A DNA stretch of 16,295 nucleotides. Source: Bacteroidota bacterium (lineage in GTDB: Bacteria; Bacteroidota; Bacteroidia; Bacteroidales; SZUA-534). The notes below the pieces were generated by a model. That model did not search any database, was not told the origin of the DNA, and saw only the letters and a list, made by a program, of their open reading frames with translations. The DNA lies in assembly GCA_020047835.1 (NCBI GenBank), contig JAIFNJ010000196.1, positions 1 through 16,295 of the forward strand. The letters are read 5' to 3'. The position numbers were made by a program, and so were the translations under genes. Shown one piece after another: positions 1 to 7,744 of the stretch (positions are counted from its first letter, which is position 1; every line of letters starts with the position of its first letter).

Positions 1-1172
1 TTATTGGATTTTCTCAAAAACGAGAAGATCTTGAAAAGCAACGGATTGCTACCGAAAATGAAATCAAATATACCAATGAATTAATTCTTAATACGGAAAA
101 AAATAAAAAAGCGTCATACAACAAAGTTCTTTTAATAAACAGTAAGATTAATAACCGTAAAGAAATTATTTCAACGATTGAGAAGGAAGTCCAATATTTA
201 AATAATAGCATTTCAACTCACCAAAATTTAATTGAATTGTTAGAAATGGATTTGGATAGTCTAAAAAAGGATTATGCAAAAATTATATATTATTCCTATT
301 TGAGTAGAAATAACAATAACAGATTAATGTTCATTTTGGCTGCTGAAAATTTTAATGTAGCTTTTAAAAGAATAAAATATTATCAGCAATATACAAAGTA
401 TAGAAAGGAACAAGCAAATAGTATTATTGAATCAAAACTCAAACTACAGCAAGAAATAGCTCAATTAGAGCAACTTATTATTGAAAAGAGAAATTTGTTA
501 AATGATAAAAGAAATGAAAGCGTTAAGTTGTTAACAGAAAAGGAGGAAAAGAATAAAGAGGTAAAGTTATTAGCAGGAAAAGAAAAGGATTTAAGAAACA
601 AATTAAAAGAGCAATATAATTTATCCTCAAGGCTTCAAAAGGAGATTCAAAGAATTATTGAGGAGGAAGCTAGAAAGGCGGCAGAACTCTTGAAGAAAAA
701 GAATACTGGTAAATTTCAATTAACACCTGATGAAATGATAATTGCTGATATTTTTGCAAAAAACCAAAGCAATTTGCCATGGCCAACAGCACGTGGAACA
801 ATTACAGGCGTTTTTGGTGAACAACCGCATCCATTTTTATCGGGAGTAAAAATTAGAAATGATGGCATTGATATCAGTACAAATGAGGGTGCTAAAGTGC
901 GTAGCGTTTATGAAGGTACTGTTAGTAGGGTTTTTGTTATACCAGGAGCTCATAAAACCGTTATTATCCGGCATGGTAATTATCTTACCGTTTACTCTAA
1001 TTTAAGAGAAGTGTATGTTAATCAAGGAGATAAAGTAAAAACAAAACAAGATATCGGTATTGTTTATACTGAAAATGATAATGACCATAAAACGGTTTTA
1101 CAATTTCAAATTTGGAAGGAAAATGAAAAATTAGACCCGTCGGAATGGTTAGCAAAATTTAAAAATGGATAG
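1..1172 (+). CDS. EnvC-like murein hydrolase activator with coiled coil and degenerate LytM/M23 domain (5' partial)
   Basis: The reading frame is open from base 3, so this is the 3' part of a gene that starts outside the window; the in-frame ATG at 243 is internal. The first ~230 visible codons are a charged, Q/E/K-rich coiled coil. A LytM/peptidase M23 fold follows (about 780-1130), recognisable by GTITGVFG, the DGIDIS segment, IIRHGNYLTVYSNL, VNQGDKVKTKQDIG and a C-terminal W (PSEWL). The zinc-site residues are mostly replaced: the first His is Asn (codon 858) while Asp at 870 is kept, the His of the usual Y-x-H-L is Asn (YSNL), and the usual HLHFE reads VLQFQ. Coiled coil plus dead LytM is the architecture of EnvC, which activates periplasmic amidases instead of cutting peptidoglycan itself. 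A signal peptide would lie upstream and is not visible. The stop overlaps the next start by 8 bp, so the two are probably co-translated. The family call is firm; non-catalytic activation of an amidase is inference. Confidence 0.85.
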   Translation, partial: IGFSQKREDLEKQRIATENEIKYTNELILNTEKNKKASYNKVLLINSKINNRKEIISTIEKEVQYLNNSISTHQNLIELLEMDLDSLKKDYAKIIYYSYLSRNNNNRLMFILAAENFNVAFKRIKYYQQYTKYRKEQANSIIESKLKLQQEIAQLEQLIIEKRNLLNDKRNESVKLLTEKEEKNKEVKLLAGKEKDLRNKLKEQYNLSSRLQKEIQRIIEEEARKAAELLKKKNTGKFQLTPDEMIIADIFAKNQSNLPWPTARGTITGVFGEQPHPFLSGVKIRNDGIDISTNEGAKVRSVYEGTVSRVFVIPGAHKTVIIRHGNYLTVYSNLREVYVNQGDKVKTKQDIGIVYTENDNDHKTVLQFQIWKENEKLDPSEWLAKFKNG

Positions 1173-4100
1173 TAATTATATATACTTTAAAAAGGAATTA
1201 GAAAAATTTATTGAACGATTTTATTATAATCGTTTTATAGTTGGTCTAGTTTTATTTATTATTGGCTTTTTGATAATTTTTTTAGTTTCTTCTTTTATTG
1301 AATATTTTTCATGGGCCTCAAAAAATACTAGATTATTTATTTTACTTGGAAGTATATTATCTCTTATTTTTATTTTTTATTATTTTCTATTAGTACCCAT
1401 ATTACGGTATTTTAAGATTTTGCCACAGATAACTCACAGGCATGCAATCAGACTAATTTCAAATTCATTTCCTGATTCTAAGGATTTGTTAATTAATATT
1501 TTAGAGTTGAACAGTTTATATTTATCCGATAGTTCAAACCAGTTACTTTTAGCCAGTATTAATCAAAAAATTCAAGAGTCAAAAAAGTTTAATTTTTCTT
1601 TAGCAATTAACAACCGGAATATTTTTCCTTTGGTGAAATATTTAGTTGTTTTAATATTTGTTTATATAGCCATTTTAATTTTTAGTCCAGAAGTTATAAT
1701 TGACAGTTCATCAAGAATCATTCATTTTAATAGACTTTATGAGAAAAATTTTGGATTTACTATAGAAGTTGATAATTTAGATTTGATTGTAGAAAAAGGT
1801 AAAAATAAAAAAATTAATATTAGAGTTGTAGGAACGAATTATCCTGAGAATTTAAATATTCAAGTTAATGGACAAGAGTATTTATTGAGTCGAAAATCAA
1901 TTAACAATTATTCGTACGAATTTAAAAATATTCACAACTCGTTTAAATTTCGTATTGTTAATTCTTTTTTTTCAAGTAAGGATTTTTCTGTTACCGTTAA
2001 TAAACCGCCCATTATTTCTAAAAGTTCTATTTTAATAGAATATCCCAAGTATTTGGGTTTGAATGATTATTCTATTAATGATAATTTATCTATTAAAGTT
2101 CCTTTTGGTTCAACTATTACCTGGTCATTTGAGACCGTGGATTTAGATTCCTTATATTTTAATTCAGATTCTATATTTATCTCTGCAATAAGGGAGAATG
2201 ATTTTTTTAGTTTAAAAAAATCAATTTTAATGGACTTTAATTATTCCATTCAGGGATCAAATAGTTATTTCAATAAAATTATTAGCACGAATAATAAAAT
2301 AATAATTATACCAGATCTTTTTCCCACAATTACTGTTCAGGAATATCAAAATCAAGAGAACTTAAGTTATTTTATTTATAAAGGAAGTATTGATGACGAT
2401 TATGGTTTTAGCAAACTTCTTTTTGTTTGTAATAATAAGAATCAAGATACCATTATACCCATTTTATTTAATAAAAATATTAATTCTCAAGAATTTTATT
2501 TCGCCGTAGATTATTCATTGTTTAAAGGAAAGGAGTTTGTTAGCTATTTTGCTGTTTTTGATAACGATGAAATTAATTTTTTCAAACAAGCTCAATCTAA
2601 CAAGTTTAGATTTAAGATTCCAGATTATATTGAATCAGCTAATGAATTAGCAACAAAACAAAAACAGATAGAAGATGATTTTGAAAGATCATTGCAATTA
2701 GCACAAGAATTATTAAATAATACTAAAGAATTAAAAAAGAGATTAATAACGGAAAATTTAACATCCTTTGAAAAAGCCAATTTAGTTAATGATTTAGTTG
2801 ACAAGCAAAATGAATTGAATAAATTATTTAAGGATTTATCAAATAATAATTTAAGTAAAAGTAGTTATGAAAAGAATTTTTCCAAACAATCGAAAGATAT
2901 TTTGGAAAAACAAGAACAAATTCAACAACTATTAGAATCTATATTAACAGATGAATTAAAAGAACTTTTTAAGGAATTAGAAAAGCTAAGAAATGAATTT
3001 AATCAAGATAATTTCAACAACATTTCAATGGATTTGGAAAGAAATTACGACGAGCTTTCAAAACAATTAGACAGAAATTTGGAATTAGTTAAAAGACTTG
3101 AAGTTGAAAAGGAAATTAATGATATAATAGAACAACTTGAATTACTAAGTAAGAATCAAGAATTGATTTCTAAAGAATTACAAAAGGATTTTAATTTTGA
3201 TTCCGTTAAAAATGCGAATAGTTTTGATGAAAAATTAGCTGAGCAACTTTCCACACAATATGAGAAAATTCAAGGGGAGAATTCAAATCTTGATAAGCCG
3301 TTAAATATTGGCGATTTTCAAGATGATTTCAATCAACTTAAAGAATATACTAAAACAAGCTTAGATCCGCAAAAGACAAAAAAAGAGAAAATAGATAAAA
3401 CGTTAGAAAACAGTAAATCTGCTAAAGAATTAGCATCAAAATTGAAAAATGGTTTAAATAAAAGTAACTCTAACCAGAACGAAGAAGATTATAATTCATT
3501 ACGGCAGATATTAGAAAATTTACTTTTTTTTAGTTTTGAACAGGAATCTTTGAATATACAATTTGGTAGGGTTTCATTAATTAATCCTAACTTCGATGGA
3601 TTACTGTTGTCACAAAACAATTTATCTGATATTTTTATTATAATTAAAGATTCCTTAAATGCTGTAAGCAAAAGAAATCCTTATTTAGGAAATCATATTT
3701 CACAAAAAGCATTTTCTATTGAGAATAAATTATTTGATATTAAGGAATTTAAAAGGGATGAGGTTCTTAGAAAAATTGGTAATGAGCAAAGGTATATTAT
3801 TGAATATTCAAACGATCTTATATTATTGCTTTCTGAATCTTTAAAAAATTTAGAAAGCATGTTTGGTTCAGATGGTGATAGTGGAAGTAAGAAAAATAAA
3901 CCAAAACCAGGAAAACCTTCTTTAAGTGAAATGCGTAAAAGTCAGGAGGGAATAAAGGAGCAACTGGAGGGAATGATTAATCAAATGAAGCAAGGCAGTA
4001 AATCCGGGAATACGCCTTCTTCTGAAAAGTTAGGCCGGATGTTATCACAGCAAGAAGTTTTTCAACAAATGATTAATGAATTATCATCAGGTTCGGGCGT

Positions 4101-4461
4101 TGGTAAGGAGTATTCTAAGCAGTTGCAAGAAATTAGTAAGTTATTAGATGCCAACAAACAAGATATAGCGCGAATGCAAGTTTCTCAAATAACGTTGAAC
4201 AGGCAAAATCAAATTGTAACGAGGCTTTTAGAAGCTGAAAAGGCGGAGCAGGAGCGTGAAATTGATGATTTAAGAAAATCAAAAGAAGGAGGTTATTATT
4301 CTATTGTTGACCCGAAAGCTTTATTTGATAATGAATTACAAAAGATTAATTTTGAAGAGATCTTTAATAAATCAAGCATACAATTAAATTCGTTTTATAA
4401 AAACAAATATCAGGAATATATAAATAAATTAAATCAAGCACCTGATGAAAAAGGAAATTAA
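1165..4461 (+). CDS. DUF4175-type large membrane protein with long periplasmic coiled-coil region
   Basis: This 1098-residue protein has two hydrophobic helices near the N-terminus (about residues 23-46 and 56-80), then a conserved-looking stretch with FPDSKDLLINILEL (about 102-115) and a third helix at about 155-174. The rest is predicted to be outside the membrane: a beta-rich part (about 180-480) and then roughly 500 residues of charged helix and coiled coil rich in K, E, L, Q and N. A Gly/Lys/Pro/Ser-rich linker lies near residues 905-925 (GSKKNKPKPGKPS). This arrangement and length match the DUF4175 family common in Bacteroidota, whose biochemical role I do not know. It lies between an EnvC-like protein (8-bp overlap upstream) and an ATPase (17-bp overlap downstream), so a role in envelope or cell-wall organisation is a reasonable inference. 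The gene is strikingly A+T-rich even for this window. No catalytic motif was recognised. Confidence 0.8.
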   Translation: MDSNYIYFKKELEKFIERFYYNRFIVGLVLFIIGFLIIFLVSSFIEYFSWASKNTRLFILLGSILSLIFIFYYFLLVPILRYFKILPQITHRHAIRLISNSFPDSKDLLINILELNSLYLSDSSNQLLLASINQKIQESKKFNFSLAINNRNIFPLVKYLVVLIFVYIAILIFSPEVIIDSSSRIIHFNRLYEKNFGFTIEVDNLDLIVEKGKNKKINIRVVGTNYPENLNIQVNGQEYLLSRKSINNYSYEFKNIHNSFKFRIVNSFFSSKDFSVTVNKPPIISKSSILIEYPKYLGLNDYSINDNLSIKVPFGSTITWSFETVDLDSLYFNSDSIFISAIRENDFFSLKKSILMDFNYSIQGSNSYFNKIISTNNKIIIIPDLFPTITVQEYQNQENLSYFIYKGSIDDDYGFSKLLFVCNNKNQDTIIPILFNKNINSQEFYFAVDYSLFKGKEFVSYFAVFDNDEINFFKQAQSNKFRFKIPDYIESANELATKQKQIEDDFERSLQLAQELLNNTKELKKRLITENLTSFEKANLVNDLVDKQNELNKLFKDLSNNNLSKSSYEKNFSKQSKDILEKQEQIQQLLESILTDELKELFKELEKLRNEFNQDNFNNISMDLERNYDELSKQLDRNLELVKRLEVEKEINDIIEQLELLSKNQELISKELQKDFNFDSVKNANSFDEKLAEQLSTQYEKIQGENSNLDKPLNIGDFQDDFNQLKEYTKTSLDPQKTKKEKIDKTLENSKSAKELASKLKNGLNKSNSNQNEEDYNSLRQILENLLFFSFEQESLNIQFGRVSLINPNFDGLLLSQNNLSDIFIIIKDSLNAVSKRNPYLGNHISQKAFSIENKLFDIKEFKRDEVLRKIGNEQRYIIEYSNDLILLLSESLKNLESMFGSDGDSGSKKNKPKPGKPSLSEMRKSQEGIKEQLEGMINQMKQGSKSGNTPSSEKLGRMLSQQEVFQQMINELSSGSGVGKEYSKQLQEISKLLDANKQDIARMQVSQITLNRQNQIVTRLLEAEKAEQEREIDDLRKSKEGGYYSIVDPKALFDNELQKINFEEIFNKSSIQLNSFYKNKYQEYINKLNQAPDEKGN

Positions 4462-4840
4462 AATACCATCAAAAATAGAAAGCATATCAGTTGTAGAAAA
4501 CTTGATTGATGAATTGAGCATTGAATTAGGTCTTGTAGCTGATATATATGGGAATGTGTTAATAGCTGTTATTGAAGCTGTGACTAATTCCATTGTTCAT
4601 GGAAATAAATTTGATGAAACAAAAATGGTAACAATTACGTTTCAATTTACTAACCCATTTTTGTTTATTAAAATTAGCGATGAGGGTGTGGGCTTCCTTT
4701 TTGATAATATTCCCGATCCTACCAAGCCAGATAATGTTGAAAAGCCTGATGGCAGAGGGGTGTTTTTAATGAAACATCTTGCTGATGATATTAGTTTCGA
4801 TAAGGGAGGTGCCACCGTAAATCTTAAATTTAAAGTATAG
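4445..4840 (+). CDS. RsbW-like HATPase_c domain protein (anti-sigma factor/serine-protein kinase type)
   Basis: A 131-residue stand-alone GHKL ATPase domain. The N-box is EAVTNSIVHGN (E44, N48), the G1 box is DEGVGF (79-84) and the G2 box is GRGVFLMKHL (103-112); this order and the short length are typical of RsbW/SpoIIAB-like proteins, which bind a sigma factor or phosphorylate an STAS-domain antagonist on serine. It has no sensor or dimerisation/phosphotransfer domain, so it is not a complete histidine kinase. The start overlaps the DUF4175 gene by 17 bp and ybeY begins 1 bp after its stop, so expression is likely coupled to the operon. No STAS partner, sigma factor or PP2C phosphatase lies in the window, so the target is unknown. 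The ATP-binding call is secure from the motifs; anti-sigma activity is inferred from the family. Confidence 0.88.
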   Translation: MKKEIKIPSKIESISVVENLIDELSIELGLVADIYGNVLIAVIEAVTNSIVHGNKFDETKMVTITFQFTNPFLFIKISDEGVGFLFDNIPDPTKPDNVEKPDGRGVFLMKHLADDISFDKGGATVNLKFKV

Positions 4841-4841
4841 C

Positions 4842-5270
4842 GTGATTAATTATTTTGAAGAAGATTCTGCGCGCCCAATCTTAGATTTCAATTCAATTAG
4901 TAAATGGGTTCAAACGATAGTTGAAGCAGCTAATTTTAATTTAGCTGAGGTTAATTATATTTTTTGTAGCGATGACTATTTATATGAAATGAATAAAAAG
5001 TATTTGAATCATGATTTCTTAACGGATATTATTACTTTCAATTATAATGATGGAAAATATATTTCCGGGGATTTATTTATAAGTGTTGATAGGGTTAATG
5101 AAAATGCAAGGAATTTAGAAGTAGAACTTAACAGTGAATTTTTAAGAGTTATGATTCATGGCATTTTGCATTTGATGGGATTTAATGACAATTCAGATGA
5201 AGAAGAGAGACAGATGCGGTTGGAAGAAGATAAGTATTTAAAGTTGTTTTTTGATGTTAAAAAAATATGA
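4842..5270 (+). CDS. ybeY: rRNA maturation RNase YbeY
   Basis: YbeY is a metal-dependent single-strand endoribonuclease involved in 16S rRNA 3'-end maturation and ribosome quality control. The 142-residue product has the family layout: LNHDFLTDIITF (about 56-66), GDLFIS (76-81) and the metal-site motif HGILHLMGFND (106-116). The first two metal His residues (H106, H110) are present, but the place of the third is Asp (D116); I recall a non-His residue here in other Bacteroidota members. The Arg usual in the LN..yR..d..T segment is also missing. The start is GTG at 4842, 1 bp after the upstream stop; no earlier in-frame start fits and the first in-frame ATG would remove a third of the domain. 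No strong Shine-Dalgarno is positioned for it, so translation probably depends on coupling. The 3' end overlaps mnmG by 17 bp. The family is clear. Confidence 0.92.
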   Translation: MINYFEEDSARPILDFNSISKWVQTIVEAANFNLAEVNYIFCSDDYLYEMNKKYLNHDFLTDIITFNYNDGKYISGDLFISVDRVNENARNLEVELNSEFLRVMIHGILHLMGFNDNSDEEERQMRLEEDKYLKLFFDVKKI

Positions 5271-7128
5271 TGTTATTGTTGTAGGAGCAGGACACGCCGG
5301 AAGTGAAGCTGCTGCTGCTGCTGCCAATTTAGGTTCTTCCACGTTATTAATTACTATGGACTTAACAAAGATTGCACAAATGTCGTGCAATCCTGCTATA
5401 GGTGGAATAGCCAAAGGGCAAATTGTTAGAGAAATAGATGCTTTGGGCGGATATACGGGGTTAATTACAGACAAAGCAACCATTCAATTTAGAATGCTTA
5501 ATCGGTCAAAAGGACCCGCCATGTGGAGCCCAAGGGCTCAGTGTGACCGAATGAAATTCTCCTTAGAATGGAGAAAGGAGTTAGAAGCAATTAAAAACCT
5601 AGATTTTTTTCAAGATAAAGTAACCCAATTAATTATTGAAGAGAATTCTATTAAAGGGGTTATAACTCAAATGGGTTTTGCATTTAGATCGAAAAGTGTT
5701 GTTTTAACAAACGGCACCTTTTTGAATGGATTAATGCATATTGGTTCAACTCAGATAATTGGAGGTCGGATGTCAGAGCCGTCTTCAATTGGCATTACTG
5801 AGCAACTTTTGTTGCTTGGGTTTCGTACGGGTCGAATGAAAACAGGTACTCCAGCGCGGCTTGATGGTAGAAGCATTAATTTTAGTAAATTAGAATCTCA
5901 AGCAGGTGACGACAATCCTTCAAGCTTTTCTTTTTTTAATTCTGATACCTCGTTATTGAGACAGAGGCCATGTTACATTGCTCACACAAACTCAAAAGTT
6001 CATGAATCACTTAGGAACAATTTTTCTTTAAGTCCTCTTTTTAACGGAATAATTAAAGGCGTGGGGCCAAGATATTGTCCTAGTATTGAAGATAAGGTCG
6101 TAACTTTTTCTGAGAAAAACAGCCACCAACTTTTTTTAGAACCAGAGGGTTTTGATACAGAAGAGTATTATATCAATGGTTTTTCAAGTAGTTTGCCTTG
6201 GGAAGTGCAATTAAGGGGGTTACGGTTAATTGAAGGTCTTGAAGAGGTTCAGATATTTCGTCCAGGTTATGCTATTGAATATGATTTTTTTGATCCCACA
6301 CAATTAAAGAACACGCTTGAAACTAAATTGATGGCCAACTTGTTTTTTGCCGGACAAATTAATGGTACTACCGGTTATGAAGAAGCCGCTGCCCAAGGTT
6401 TAATTGCTGGTATAAATGCTAGCCAAAAAGCTAACGATAAAGATGAATTTACTTTAAGCCGCGATGAAGCGTATATTGGAGTATTAATTGATGATTTAAT
6501 TACTAAAGGGGTTGATGAACCCTATCGGATGTTTACAAGTCGCGCTGAATATAGAATTTTGTTGCGTCAGGACAATGCCGATTTGCGTTTAACACCTAAA
6601 GCGTATTATTTGGGTTTGGCCAAAGAAGAACGCTATATAAGAATGAAATACAAGGAAGGCTGGATAAATTTATTGGTTGATTATTTTGAGAAGAATAGCA
6701 TTACTCCAAATGAAATTGAAAACTATTTAATAAGTATTGGTAGTTCTCCATTGCGACAGAAGACAAAGCTTGTTAATTTGATTAGCCGACCGGATGTTAC
6801 TATTTTTTCATTATTAGAACACTCGAAGGAATTAAAGAAATTTTGTGAGCCGATTTTGAACCAAAGAAGAGATATTTTAGAATGTGCTGAAATTGCCATG
6901 AAATATAAAGGCTACTTAGCAAGAGAACAAGCCATTGCTCAAAAGGCCATAAAACTTGATTCGTTAATTATCCCTGGTTCGATTGACTATACTAGATTCA
7001 TGTCAATTTCTACTGAAGCTCGACAAAAGCTAACCAGAATAAAACCACGCACAATTGGTCAGGCTGCACGAATCCCTGGTATAAGCCCCTCTGATATTAA
7101 TGTGCTTTTAGTAAGTTTTGGTAGATAA
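5254..7128 (+). CDS. mnmG: tRNA uridine-5-carboxymethylaminomethyl(34) synthesis enzyme MnmG (GidA)
   Basis: MnmG is the FAD-binding partner of the GTPase MnmE; together they modify the wobble uridine (U34) of several tRNAs. The 624-residue product matches the usual length of about 620-630. The N-terminal dinucleotide-binding motif is VVGAGHAGSEAA (residues 9-20). Both family signatures are seen: the Cys-containing CNPAIGGIAKGQIVREIDALGG region (codons about 5389-5454) and the late GYAIEYDFFDP...GQINGTTGYEEAAAQG region (codons about 6265-6400). The C-terminal helical part ends ARIPGISPSDINVLL, as in the family. I place the start at ATG 5254; a TTG codon directly before it (5251) is a poorer choice. 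The gene overlaps ybeY by 17 bp and closes the operon; two parS-like palindromes follow the stop at once. It appears intact. Confidence 0.97.
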   Translation: MLKKYDVIVVGAGHAGSEAAAAAANLGSSTLLITMDLTKIAQMSCNPAIGGIAKGQIVREIDALGGYTGLITDKATIQFRMLNRSKGPAMWSPRAQCDRMKFSLEWRKELEAIKNLDFFQDKVTQLIIEENSIKGVITQMGFAFRSKSVVLTNGTFLNGLMHIGSTQIIGGRMSEPSSIGITEQLLLLGFRTGRMKTGTPARLDGRSINFSKLESQAGDDNPSSFSFFNSDTSLLRQRPCYIAHTNSKVHESLRNNFSLSPLFNGIIKGVGPRYCPSIEDKVVTFSEKNSHQLFLEPEGFDTEEYYINGFSSSLPWEVQLRGLRLIEGLEEVQIFRPGYAIEYDFFDPTQLKNTLETKLMANLFFAGQINGTTGYEEAAAQGLIAGINASQKANDKDEFTLSRDEAYIGVLIDDLITKGVDEPYRMFTSRAEYRILLRQDNADLRLTPKAYYLGLAKEERYIRMKYKEGWINLLVDYFEKNSITPNEIENYLISIGSSPLRQKTKLVNLISRPDVTIFSLLEHSKELKKFCEPILNQRRDILECAEIAMKYKGYLAREQAIAQKAIKLDSLIIPGSIDYTRFMSISTEARQKLTRIKPRTIGQAARIPGISPSDINVLLVSFGR

Positions 7129-7144
7129 TGTTCCACGTGGAACA
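7129..7144. other. parS-like palindrome 1 (putative ParB-binding site)
   Basis: TGTTCCACGTGGAACA is a perfect 16-bp palindrome starting on the first base after the mnmG stop. It differs from the widely conserved parS consensus TGTTTCACGTGAAACA only by the symmetric T-to-C/A-to-G change in each half. The same core is known, from memory, for Pseudomonas parS sites. ParB/Spo0J would bind here and load SMC near the chromosome origin. No parA or parB gene is in view. It could instead be an operator for an unrelated regulator, but the match to parS is strong. Confidence 0.72.
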
Positions 7145-7163
7145 AACGACTATTTGTTTATTG

Positions 7164-7179
7164 GGTTCCACGTGGAACA
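7164..7179. other. parS-like palindrome 2 (putative ParB-binding site)
   Basis: GGTTCCACGTGGAACA contains the same perfect 14-bp palindrome as the first site (7165-7178); only the outermost base differs. The centres are 35 bp apart. Between the sites lies a short inverted repeat, AACAAA (7141-7146) and TTTGTT (7153-7158), whose left arm overlaps the edge of site 1. Two identical 14-mers within 50 bp of non-coding DNA are very unlikely by chance, which strengthens the ParB-site reading. No T-tract follows, so this is not a simple terminator. Confidence 0.7.
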
Positions 7180-7368
7180 ACCATCATGAACCAAACCTTT
7201 CCACCAGATTAGTTATATAGACCAAGCACAGAATTGTTTTTTTGTGACTTTAACTATGTTTTTGTTTTGGAGTTGGTGATATGCTGGAGTTTTTAAGAAA
7301 AAACGGGAATAAATTGAATAACTATAGTGATGACCGTATAAAATCTTGGAATAGACGACAAATCTTTT

Positions 7369-7547
7369 AGTCATTATACAATTTCTGCTTGAATAATGCA
7401 AAAGGATTGAACCAAAAGCAGCAATAATTGCAATTCACACCAGAATTTAATGATTGATTTTTAGAAGATGAGTTTTATTGTGATGATTCTAAAAGTATAA
7501 TTAATAAATTAGTTAGTATGTTGTATGTTGCTGAATTATTGATTTAA
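7369..7547 (+). pseudogene. possible decayed class I SAM-methyltransferase-like gene remnant
   Basis: No intact frame spans this stretch, but conceptual translation gives fragments in the right order and spacing for the N-terminal part of a methyltransferase-like family that, from memory, often follows mnmG in Bacteroidota. One frame reads SHYTIS (7369-7386), resembling that family's D-H/Y-T-V-S-x-E. About 14 codons later another frame reads LQFTPEF (7428-7448), resembling L-x-T-T-P-x-P. After one in-frame stop (7455) it reads FLEDEFYC then DDSKSIINKL (7482-7511), resembling the family's YYESEDYISHTDSKKS segment. Stops and at least one frameshift would be required, and the catalytic core is absent. 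This is pattern-matching by eye on short A+T-rich peptides, so confidence is low. Confidence 0.22.
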
Positions 7548-7678
7548 ATCAGCGAATAACTACACCGATAATGAAACGTTTTTTATCCCACGCAAAGCTC
7601 AAAAAACTAGTTGCTATTTCAAGTTAAACTTACTAGGTCTTTATCTGTTATATTTTTATTAGAATGCAATTATTTTGG

Positions 7679-7707
7679 TTGAAATACCAATCTTAGTTGT
7701 ACTTTTG
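7679..7707 (+). promoter_or_regulatory. Bacteroidota-type promoter for typA
   Basis: TACTTTTG at 7700-7707 matches the Bacteroidota -7 consensus TAnnTTTG exactly. A TTG at 7679-7681, 18 bp upstream, fits the loose -33 element (a TTTG lies at 7674-7677). Transcription would start around 7712-7716 and give a leader of about 30 bases before the typA ATG. The call rests on consensus match and position only. Confidence 0.55.
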
Positions 7708-7744
7708 TGCGCTTTTATTAAAAGGTTTTATTAATTAATTATAA

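Larger units (their letters stand above)
7180..7744. other. 565-bp intergenic region without an intact gene
   Basis: Between the second parS-like site and typA all six frames are broken by frequent stops. The longest uninterrupted frames (about 60 codons on the minus strand, near 7213-7401) have low-complexity products with no recognisable motif. Short ATG-started frames, for example 7281-7370 (29 codons) and 7571-7627 (18 codons), are not convincing genes. The stretch holds a possible gene remnant at 7369-7547 and the typA promoter near 7679-7707. I see no tRNA, riboswitch or clear terminator in it. Confidence 0.7.

Noticed and set aside
14..211. 65-codon minus-strand open frame at the window start
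   Set aside because: It is antisense to the open coiled-coil frame of the EnvC-like gene, which reads through from base 3.
7130..7178. Large hairpin formed by pairing the two CACGTG palindromes, as a terminator for the mnmG operon
   Set aside because: No U-tract follows and each arm is itself a palindrome, which fits protein-binding sites better than an intrinsic terminator.
7213..7401. 62-codon minus-strand open frame after mnmG
   Set aside because: The predicted peptide is rich in Y, S and K without any domain or motif, and there is no promoter or neighbour support; likely chance in a non-coding stretch.
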